Positions 57,481-64,000 of a DNA stretch of 64,000 nucleotides are shown here, piece by piece. Under the pieces are notes generated by a model. The model did no database searches. It was not told where the DNA came from and saw only the letters and a program-made list of their open reading frames with translations. The translations under genes were made by a program, and so were the position numbers. Origin of the DNA: Methanobacterium_D sp040373355 (lineage in GTDB: Archaea; Methanobacteriota; Methanobacteria; Methanobacteriales; Methanobacteriaceae); NCBI RefSeq assembly GCF_047495555.1, contig NZ_CP166866.1:1710001-1774000 (forward strand), read 5' to 3'. How positions within the stretch are numbered: position 1 is the stretch's first letter; every line of letters begins with the position of its first letter.

Positions 57481-59397
57481 TTAACTAACGTGTTGTTTTA
57501 TTGATACATGATTATACCAAAAATTTAATTTATAAACCAACCATATTATTGATTGTTCAAAACCAGGATATTCTTCTTTATATGCATTTAATTTAAACTT
57601 TTGATATATTTTATCAAGTTTTTCGAAGTCAATATACTTACTAATCACATTTTCTTCTGATAACATTTCTTCAAGTTCTTTCTCTCCAAATTTCATAAAA
57701 CTTGAATTAATTACATTATCCGTTATTGCTTTATCATAGCGCCATTGAATTTCATATGGAAGAACGTTTTCCATTGCTCTTCGCATGACAATCCTATTCC
57801 AACCATTTTTCATTTTCTGATCTGAAGGCATAGATAGACATAAATCTAATAACCTCTTATCAAAGAAAGGATATCTTAATTCAATAAAATTAGCTGCACT
57901 AATTTTATCCATTTCTTCTAAAGCATGCTGAAATATACCCGAACTAAGATGATGATAGTGCCATTCATGTGCATTTTTTATTTTATTCTTATTGTGATTA
58001 GTTAGTACCTCCATACGATTAAATACATTTATTTTATTAGCATATTTTTGATTAATAACATTAAGAGCATTCAGTTGATATACATCATTATTATTACCAA
58101 ATAAGGATCTCCAAGTGCTCTTAATGAAATTTGGGACGCATGGCCCAATAACTTCATTAATAATTAAATTATAAGGGCTTATATTATAAATTTTTGAATA
58201 GCTTAAAATCTCATTAATTAAGTATTTAATCCTTTTTTTCTTTAAAAGATCATTAAAATAATTCGCATGCGCTCCTAAAGTAGAATCACCGTCATATCCA
58301 CTTAGTATAACTCTTAATCCTTCATTATATGCTTTTTCATATAAATGTAGATACATATGGGCACTATGAGCAGATATTGGTTCTTCTTGCGGCCATATAG
58401 AGTTCTCAAGTTCTTTAAACTGATCAATAAGACTTCCATCTGTATAATAAGCTTCAGATTTAGATTTATTAGATACTACATTAATATAATGCTGTTCATT
58501 ACAGGAAGGAAATCCCTTAAAAACTAGTGAGAATGTCTTTAAACATTTTTCATATTTGGATAGAATTTTTTGAGCTGTACATGAAATTGAAGATGAATCT
58601 AAACCTCCACTTAATTCTGATCCTACAGGATATGAACTTCTCAATCGACATTTCACAGCTTTAATAAATGTTTCTCGGAAAACTTGAGTATATTCTTCAT
58701 CAGAATTTAATTTTAATCTATATTTTGGATCAAGAGTCCAATAATGATCTAATCTACACTCTTTAAAGTTAATATGCAGTGAATTTGCTGCTGGTAATCG
58801 TAGCACATTTTCATAAAATGTGTTTTCCCTATCCTCATACATTTCAATTAAATAATCAGCTATTCTTAATTCATTTATTTCTATGGGAATTTCAGGAATT
58901 TTGAGCAGTGCCTTAATCTCTGTTGCAAAGAAAAATCCTTCATCAGATAAATAATAATAAAAAGGTTTTACTCCCATGTGATCCCTTGCACAAAACAAAG
59001 TTTCCTTCTCTTTATCCCATATTGCAAAAGCAAAATCACCAATTAATTTCTTAGGGCAGTCTTCACCCCATTTTTCATATGATTTTAAAATAAAATAGCT
59101 GTCAGAAATTTTTTCATTATTTTCTATATTTAATTCTCTGGAAAGTTCTTTTCTATTATCAATCCTTGCATCTGACGTAATAACAAAATTTCCTTCTTCA
59201 AAGGGAAGTGTCTCATGAATCGATTCTGGAGTTGTCCACAGCATCTGATGCCCCAATCCTACTGATTCTTTAATCCAAACATTAGATCCATCAGGTCCAC
59301 GATGAGAAAGGCAATTATTCATCTTTTCCATAAGGTTAGAATCAACATCTCTACCATTTCTATAGAAAATTCCAGTTATAGCACTCATACTTATCAT
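57481..59397 (-). CDS. Lasso peptide cyclase (asparagine synthetase homolog, C protein)
   Basis: 638 residues. It should adenylate the ring Glu side chain and close the macrolactam. The N-terminal glutaminase-like domain begins MISMSAITGIF: the nucleophile Cys of true AsnB is absent, as usual in lasso cyclases. The ATP-pyrophosphatase loop SELSGGLDSSS lies near residue 257, with LSGYDGDSTLGAH and ELRYPFFDKRLLDLCLSMP further on. It begins right after the B2 stop and ends 24 bp before the precursor ATG. Together with B1, B2 and the precursor this makes lasso chemistry much more likely than asparagine synthesis. Confidence 0.9.
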   Translation of the reverse strand: MISMSAITGIFYRNGRDVDSNLMEKMNNCLSHRGPDGSNVWIKESVGLGHQMLWTTPESIHETLPFEEGNFVITSDARIDNRKELSRELNIENNEKISDSYFILKSYEKWGEDCPKKLIGDFAFAIWDKEKETLFCARDHMGVKPFYYYLSDEGFFFATEIKALLKIPEIPIEINELRIADYLIEMYEDRENTFYENVLRLPAANSLHINFKECRLDHYWTLDPKYRLKLNSDEEYTQVFRETFIKAVKCRLRSSYPVGSELSGGLDSSSISCTAQKILSKYEKCLKTFSLVFKGFPSCNEQHYINVVSNKSKSEAYYTDGSLIDQFKELENSIWPQEEPISAHSAHMYLHLYEKAYNEGLRVILSGYDGDSTLGAHANYFNDLLKKKRIKYLINEILSYSKIYNISPYNLIINEVIGPCVPNFIKSTWRSLFGNNNDVYQLNALNVINQKYANKINVFNRMEVLTNHNKNKIKNAHEWHYHHLSSGIFQHALEEMDKISAANFIELRYPFFDKRLLDLCLSMPSDQKMKNGWNRIVMRRAMENVLPYEIQWRYDKAITDNVINSSFMKFGEKELEEMLSEENVISKYIDFEKLDKIYQKFKLNAYKEEYPGFEQSIIWLVYKLNFWYNHVSIKQHVS

Positions 59398-59817
59398 CTA
59401 ACCTATGCTTAATATGGGAATATACTTTCGCTTTAATTTTCCTATTACAACCTTTTTATTAACTTCAAGCCATGCATGGGCTTCAAAAGTATTATATTCA
59501 TCCTTTCCAACGCCAATTTTAACTTCAGAAGGGTAATTTTGAGCAGAAAATAATATTTGTCCTGTTAATGCTTTTACAAGGCAGGTGGCATCAAATACGT
59601 AAATTCCTGCTGTTTCAACTGCCCATGATAACTTTTCTATTGATAAATTGCTTTTAGATGATTCTTGAATATATATAACTTTTTTAATAGTTGCCCGAAT
59701 GACCCTAAATGGTAAAATCCAGAGCATAACTCTAATTAACCACATTAAAGATAGAGTCTTAATCAAGAGGCATTTTTCATTCCATTTAAGCCTTAAAAAA
59801 CTGTATATTATATTCAT
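59398..59817 (-). CDS. Lasso peptide leader peptidase (B2, transglutaminase-like)
   Basis: 139 residues. FDATCLVKALTGQILFSA holds the catalytic Cys79, and FEAHAWLEVN the catalytic His114, the standard lasso B2/McjB pattern; the third acidic residue cannot be placed with confidence. The N-terminal 40 residues include a hydrophobic stretch (LIRVMLWILPFRVI) common in B2 proteins. It cuts the leader after Leu24, by inference. Its start overlaps the B1 stop by 4 bp. Confidence 0.88.
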   Translation of the reverse strand: MNIIYSFLRLKWNEKCLLIKTLSLMWLIRVMLWILPFRVIRATIKKVIYIQESSKSNLSIEKLSWAVETAGIYVFDATCLVKALTGQILFSAQNYPSEVKIGVGKDEYNTFEAHAWLEVNKKVVIGKLKRKYIPILSIG

Positions 59818-60107
59818 TTTATCTCAATTAATCCTTTTTCAAGTAATTCACGGAGTACATTCATAAGGTCATCTTTACATTCATCTTCTCGAACTTCATA
59901 TTCCTCTAAAAGGTTCTTTAAAACTTCACTAACTTTTCGGGGTTCTTGGATCAGGTTCCATATTGTAGCTCCCACTTCATTCAAGCCGTAATAGACTCCG
60001 TCTTCCATGTTGAGCATTGCAGCTTCTCCATCTAAATCACAATATACAACACTTTTACTGGTTACCACAATAGAATCTAATGTCAGTTTTTCCCCATTCA
60101 TATTCAC
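59814..60107 (-). CDS. Lasso RiPP recognition protein (B1, PqqD family)
   Basis: 97 residues of PqqD/RRE type: an N-terminal beta-hairpin region (LDSIVVTSKSVVYCDLDGEA), LNMEDGVYYGLNEVGATIWNLI and a C-terminal helix ending in ELLEKGLIEI. It should bind the leader motif Tyr-x2-Pro-x-Ile and hand the precursor to B2. It is the first gene of the cluster. A second ATG in frame is at 60101; a TATA-like box at 60125-60134 would place transcription start about there, so the message may be nearly leaderless. Confidence 0.9.
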   Translation of the reverse strand: MNMNGEKLTLDSIVVTSKSVVYCDLDGEAAMLNMEDGVYYGLNEVGATIWNLIQEPRKVSEVLKNLLEEYEVREDECKDDLMNVLRELLEKGLIEIK

Positions 60108-60124
60108 GTATTAATTCTTCATAA

Positions 60125-60134
60125 TATTTATAAA
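60125..60134 (-). promoter_or_regulatory. Candidate TATA box of the lasso operon
   Basis: TTTATAAATA read on the minus strand, with purine-rich DNA upstream that could serve as BRE. Its distance to the B1 ATG (about 18-24 nt) implies a start site close to the start codon. The divergent DUF1616 gene shares this 190-bp region. Confidence 0.4.
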
Positions 60135-60297
60135 TTCACATTTTTTTTCCTAAACTACTTTAATATGTTACATAAGTCACAATATTTAATCAGTATTAAA
60201 ATTATGGCTTAGAGTGTTATTTGTGGTTTTATAATCAATTTTAAATAATATAAATCTAAAACTCTAATAATCACAACTATGACTTCGGAGTACTTAA

Positions 60298-62100
60298 ATG
60301 AAAAAACTGTTTAACCTTAAAACTACTCTTATAACTATACTATCTTTAATATCACTTATCGGAATTTTAACTCCTCCATTCAATGAATTCCCTTTAAGAG
60401 CTATTCCATCAATTATTTTATTATTCATTCTGCCAGGTTATGCCTTAACCATGAGATTATACTCAGATAAAAACATTAGTCCACTTAAACATTTTCTTCT
60501 AGGTATAATCTTAAGTTCTTCTTTAACGCTTATGTTTGTCTTTTTAAGTCTGTTTAACATATTAGACATACCTTCAAGAGTTGTTTTCTATGCATTAGCT
60601 TCTTTTACAGTTATAATGGCATATACTTCTCCTAAAAGAAGAAAAACAAATAATTATATTAAATGCAGTAACTGTAATGGTTATTATCAACTTAAAGAGG
60701 GAGAATCTCTAAATGATTTTGAAAAATGTAAATGCGGCGGTGAGTTAGAATATGTCCAATACAATCCATTTATATTTAATAAAAGAAAAAAAACAGTATT
60801 CAAATCTCCAGATCTTTTAATTGCAATTCTTCTAATCATTATTACAATAGTAGTTGTAAGCTTGCCTACTTTAAGTAATTCTGTAGTTAGAATAGTTTTG
60901 GTACCTGTTTTATTATTCTTTTTATCTGGTTATGCTTTAATAGTGGCCATTTATCCTCATAAAAAGAGTATTAGTAAAATTAAACGTTTTTTATTAAGTA
61001 TTGGCTCCAGTGCAGTTATTCTATTCTTATTTGTATCACTGTTTATTTATTCATTCCAGAATTCACCTACATCTCTATTTATATTCACCATTTCTACCTT
61101 TACAGTAGTTTTATTGTTAATTTCATTTATTAGAAGGATAAAATTTTCTCCAGAAACTAAATTTAAAGAAAATAAAGAAAGAAAGAGTAAAGTTAGTAAA
61201 GAATCAAAATTTAACGGTTATATTTTTAATCATAAAGAAAAATTCACAGTTAAATCCAAATCAAATTATCTGGATATTATTTTAGTATTTATGGTAACAA
61301 TCTTCACTATTATTTTTATAGCTATACCCGTTTTAAATGAAAGTTTTGTTAGAACCATCTTTGGGCTTTTATTCATTCTATTCTTACCTGGTTATTCTTT
61401 AATTGCTGCTTTATTCCCAAAAAAGGATGATTTAGATAGTATTGAACGTCTTGCTTTAAGTTTTGGTTTGAGTATCGCAGTTTCTCCTCTAATAGGGCTG
61501 TTATTAAATTATACCCCATTTGGGATCAGATTAACTCCAATTTTGATTTCACTTTCAATATTTACCATTTCAATGCTCGCTATAGCATTTTTAAGAAGGA
61601 AGAGTATCCCAGAAGACCAGATTTTCAGCGTTGATTTTAGTAGTTTCTTTAGAGGTGTCAAATCATCTTTTAGTAATGAATCAAGAACAGATAAAACATT
61701 ATCAATTATCCTCATTCTTTCTATTATTATTGCAATTTCTGCAACCATCTACATCATTATAACTCCTAAAGAAGGTGAAAAATTCACTGAATTCTATATC
61801 CTTGGACCTAATGGTAAAGCAGGTGATTATCCAACAAATCTAACCTCTGGTCAACGCGGAAATGTTACTATAGGAATTGTAAATCACGAATACGCAAATG
61901 TAGATTATAAACTAATGATAAAATTAAATAATCAGACTTTAAAAGAGGAAAACATAACTCTGGCTAATAATGAAAAGTACGAAAAACCATTTATATTCAC
62001 CGCTTCTGGCGGGAAGCAAAAGCTAGAATTTTTGTTATATAAACTTCCAGATGATACAAATGTTTATAGGGATCTTCATTTGTGGATTGGTGCTAAATAG
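60298..62100 (+). CDS. DUF1616 protein with three membrane units and an internal zinc ribbon
   Basis: 600 residues. Three related membrane units each contain a (L/F)-x-(L/S)-G-Y-(A/S)-L motif: FILPGYALTMRL (about 44), FFLSGYALIVAI (about 212) and LFLPGYSLIAAL (about 362). Between units one and two is a zinc ribbon (CSNC...CKCGG, about 122-148). The exposed C-terminus repeats that of 39434-40267 (FTEFYILGPNGKAGDYPTNL, VNHEYANVDYKL, FLLYKLPDD). GGAG is 8 nt before the ATG. Function unknown; probably surface-envelope related. It starts an operon with a small two-TM protein. Confidence 0.85.
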   Translation: MKKLFNLKTTLITILSLISLIGILTPPFNEFPLRAIPSIILLFILPGYALTMRLYSDKNISPLKHFLLGIILSSSLTLMFVFLSLFNILDIPSRVVFYALASFTVIMAYTSPKRRKTNNYIKCSNCNGYYQLKEGESLNDFEKCKCGGELEYVQYNPFIFNKRKKTVFKSPDLLIAILLIIITIVVVSLPTLSNSVVRIVLVPVLLFFLSGYALIVAIYPHKKSISKIKRFLLSIGSSAVILFLFVSLFIYSFQNSPTSLFIFTISTFTVVLLLISFIRRIKFSPETKFKENKERKSKVSKESKFNGYIFNHKEKFTVKSKSNYLDIILVFMVTIFTIIFIAIPVLNESFVRTIFGLLFILFLPGYSLIAALFPKKDDLDSIERLALSFGLSIAVSPLIGLLLNYTPFGIRLTPILISLSIFTISMLAIAFLRRKSIPEDQIFSVDFSSFFRGVKSSFSNESRTDKTLSIILILSIIIAISATIYIIITPKEGEKFTEFYILGPNGKAGDYPTNLTSGQRGNVTIGIVNHEYANVDYKLMIKLNNQTLKEENITLANNEKYEKPFIFTASGGKQKLEFLLYKLPDDTNVYRDLHLWIGAK

Positions 62101-62269
62101 AAATAGAGGCACTATTTAATCAGATAACTTGTTTTATTATTCACTAATAATTATTATCAATATGTAAAGTATAATCGCCTTAATCATGTGAAAAAAATCA
62201 CAAAATAGGGATTAAATAGCAATACTTAAATATTGTAAATGAAATAAGATCATATCGGAGGTATTTAAT

Positions 62270-62506
62270 ATGATCTCAACTGTAACAACTACCACAACTA
62301 CAGTAACTACAGCTCAAGTTATGACATACAGTATTATCGCAGTTATTTCATTGATAGCATTTTTAGCAATTAAAGAGATTCTAAGCGCAGAGGCTGACAA
62401 AAGTCAACGGATGAAATCATTCGTTAAAGGATCTAATATTGCAATAGTACCATTACTTCTAGTCTTTGTAGCTATCGTAGCTTATAAAGTGGTAACAGTA
62501 ATTTAG
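62270..62506 (+). CDS. Small two-TM protein, paralog of 38980-39213
   Basis: 78 residues: a Thr-rich N-terminus (VTTTTTTVTT), a helix (about 20-36), the charged loop IKEILSAEADKSQRMKSF and a second helix (about 54-73). Same order after a DUF1616 gene as the minus-strand pair at 38980-40267. GGAGGT precedes the ATG. Function unknown. Confidence 0.78.
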   Translation: MISTVTTTTTTVTTAQVMTYSIIAVISLIAFLAIKEILSAEADKSQRMKSFVKGSNIAIVPLLLVFVAIVAYKVVTVI

Positions 62507-62516
62507 GGGTGGAAAT

Positions 62517-63185
62517 ATGCAAAGGAACACTATGATAATTGTCGGCGCACTTATAGCTGTAATAGTTGTAGGAGCATTGGCTGCAACAATCTTTATGAAG
62601 CCTCAAGACTCAGTTACCGCTGCTCAAGATAAAGCTACTAAACTTGCTTTTTATAACAACGGGGATAATTGGCTACATATGAATGTTGTAATGGAAAATG
62701 TGACCCTTAAAAACGGGACTACACAGACATTTTACTCAGAACTTTACCTACAGCCTAAAAATGGAACTATTGTTATTGATTTGAGCAAACTTGCAGGATA
62801 TGGGAATGAAAAGTTACCTGCTGGAACCACAATAAGAATTTTAGCCTGGAAAGGTCTTTTAAATTCAAATGCTGGTGGCAAAGGTGATTTAAACCTTACA
62901 ATGCAAGGATGGTCAAACACGGTAAAACCACAAAAAGAAGATTCTATGTTTAATGTATTCTTTGCGGGTTTACCTGTAGCAAAGCTTCCAAACAATGTAA
63001 ACACTGATATGATATGGACTGACATCGATGTAAACAAGCTTCATCAACAAATGGGATTTATAGATGATGGAGAAGTAGAACCACTGTTCGAGGAAGAACT
63101 AGTAACTGTTGACCAAAACGGTAAAGTAACAATAACATCGCTAACAGCACCGGAACTCTGTAGAATAATAGCAAACATATTATGA
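62517..63185 (+). CDS. N-terminally anchored extracellular protein
   Basis: 222 residues, not recognised. A hydrophobic anchor (about 6-26, IIVGALIAVIVVGALAATIF) is followed by a soluble domain with several N-x-S/T sites (NVT, NGT, NLT), so it should be exposed and may be glycosylated. It lies 10 bp after the two-TM gene, with GGTGG before the ATG, and so belongs to the same operon. Confidence 0.65.
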   Translation: MQRNTMIIVGALIAVIVVGALAATIFMKPQDSVTAAQDKATKLAFYNNGDNWLHMNVVMENVTLKNGTTQTFYSELYLQPKNGTIVIDLSKLAGYGNEKLPAGTTIRILAWKGLLNSNAGGKGDLNLTMQGWSNTVKPQKEDSMFNVFFAGLPVAKLPNNVNTDMIWTDIDVNKLHQQMGFIDDGEVEPLFEEELVTVDQNGKVTITSLTAPELCRIIANIL

Positions 63186-63196
63186 GTATAACCTCA

Positions 63197-63214
63197 TTTT
63201 TTTTCTTTTTTTTT
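63197..63214 (+). terminator. T-rich tract, possible partial terminator
   Basis: Eight T, one C and nine T follow the stop of the 62517 gene. Archaeal RNA polymerase often stops at such runs. The next gene's Shine-Dalgarno GGTGAT comes at once, so this may reduce rather than end transcription. Confidence 0.4.
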
Positions 63215-63225
63215 GGTGATAATTA

Positions 63226-63831
63226 ATGGATAATAAAATTATTATTGGGATAGTAACTGTATTAACCATCATTTCAGGAGTTACAGCTTATGGAATTAGT
63301 CACGACAGTTTAGAGGATTTAATTTTTGATAAGATGAAATACAACTATACCTCACACGTATGGATACCTCCAAATAGTCCTAAAGCTGGTTCATTAGGTG
63401 GCTACTATAAAATAAATGGCCAGGGTCAAGATTTCACATTTATGATAAAACTTCCAGGAGCTGAAAAAGCAGAAAGTCCACTGGATTATACAAAAGAAGG
63501 TCTTAATGGTACTGGAAAATTAGATAGTATTCAGATCACTTTTGAAACTATTCATGCACTTATATTTGGAGACTTTAAAAAAGCAATGTTTGAAACCAAA
63601 TTTAGAGGTAATTTCAACATGACATGCGCTGCATGGAATGGAACAGGCACTTTTTCAAGTGATAATGGTACAATACCCGGAACATTTAAAATAGATGGGC
63701 CAATGACTGACTGGGAAGGAACATTTATTGTAAGAAATGAAAATAGAATCACTTTAACAATGGATTATATCTATTATCCTAACCTTCAAATAAACAAAGC
63801 TAAAAAAGTTACTGAAACCATATATATGTAA
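63226..63831 (+). CDS. Secreted or anchored hypothetical protein
   Basis: 201 residues, not recognised. A hydrophobic N-terminus (about 4-22, IIIGIVTVLTIISGVTAY) acts as signal or anchor; the remainder is soluble with N-x-T sequons and beta-strand-like segments (FTFMIKLPG, TFIVRNENRITLTMDYIYY). It follows the anchored protein by 40 bp. The two proteins may be components of one envelope system with the DUF1616 protein; this is inferred from order only. Confidence 0.6.
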   Translation: MDNKIIIGIVTVLTIISGVTAYGISHDSLEDLIFDKMKYNYTSHVWIPPNSPKAGSLGGYYKINGQGQDFTFMIKLPGAEKAESPLDYTKEGLNGTGKLDSIQITFETIHALIFGDFKKAMFETKFRGNFNMTCAAWNGTGTFSSDNGTIPGTFKIDGPMTDWEGTFIVRNENRITLTMDYIYYPNLQINKAKKVTETIYM

Positions 63832-64000
63832 TAGGTAATCATTTAACAAATTAAGTTAAGTGCTTAACTGTTAAATATCTTATAGTCTCGTTTTTTTAAT
63901 TCTAAATCGAGAAAAAACTAATCAGACATTTCATGGTCATAATGCTGTCCAGTATGAATTAAGGTATATTAAATATTTCTTTTTTCTATTTCATCAATTA

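Noticed and set aside
63886..63920. Hairpin TCTCG...CGAGA after the last gene
   Set aside because: The stem is only five base pairs with a long AT loop; too weak to call a terminator.

Overview
The window is AT-rich archaeal DNA, most likely from a methanogen of the Methanobacteriales, with Methanobacterium the best guess. The evidence is a methanofuran biosynthesis gene (mfnB), a full-length archaeal tRNA-guanine(15) transglycosylase with PUA domain (tgtA), an archaeal NAC, DUF1616 and DUF2206 type membrane proteins, CCG-domain Fe-S proteins, and Shine-Dalgarno sites ending in GGTGA or GGAGG with several TTG starts. I saw no rRNA, tRNA, CRISPR array or transposase.

Layout. (1) 1-3112, minus strand: arginine genes argJ-argB-argC, with argC cut by the window edge. 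(2) 3179-10262, minus strand: an information-processing block of tgtA, NAC, metallophosphoesterase, NYN/PIN-type nuclease and a membrane protein with a GGDD palm-like motif, plus an MnmC-like methyltransferase. (3) 10435-18546: a flavoprotein, then a first surface-glycan cluster (GT2 and GT4 glycosyltransferases, DUF2304, methyltransferase, flippase). (4) 18657-23174, plus strand: a CCG/LUD Fe-S pair, mfnB (re-started at a TTG) and guaB. (5) 23532-37829: a second glycan cluster with a 1464-residue GT2/NodB fusion, mobA, a DolP-sugar synthase-like GT2, a flippase, UDP-galactopyranose mutase with two tandem GlfT-like GT2s, FemAB and GNAT proteins, and a polysaccharide deacetylase. (6) 37895-44229, minus strand: small membrane proteins, a DUF1616 protein and a 1171-residue secreted protein with two deacetylase domains. 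(7) 44469-52882: a third glycan cluster (three glycosyltransferases, a DUF2206 protein, two sugar-nucleotide epimerases) and a lipoprotein. (8) 52883-60107, minus strand: a lasso-peptide gene cluster. (9) 60298-63831, plus strand: a three-unit DUF1616 protein, a small 2-TM protein and two secreted or anchored proteins, mirroring the module at 38980-40267.

The main find is the lasso-peptide cluster. In transcription order it holds a PqqD-like recognition protein (B1), a transglutaminase-like leader peptidase (B2), an asparagine-synthetase-like cyclase (C), an unlisted 41-residue precursor at 57331-57456 (A), an HPr-kinase-like tailoring kinase (K), a nucleotidyltransferase fused to a SAM methyltransferase (N-M), and an ABC-2 exporter pair. 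The precursor leader has Y-x2-P-x-I-x3-G-x5-T with that Thr at -2. The predicted 17-residue core is AQSGTSKEGSQGMHMST, which places Ala1 and Glu8 correctly for an eight-residue macrolactam ring.

Other points of interest are a three-way-junction palindrome inserted in the 3' end of a gene, where it encodes part of the protein tail; a divergent relative of it near 20.7 kb; a zinc-ribbon module shared by two otherwise unrelated membrane proteins; an 85-bp perfect repeat inside the double-deacetylase gene; and inverted DUF1616/2-TM modules about 22 kb apart that bracket a glycan cluster and the lasso cluster.
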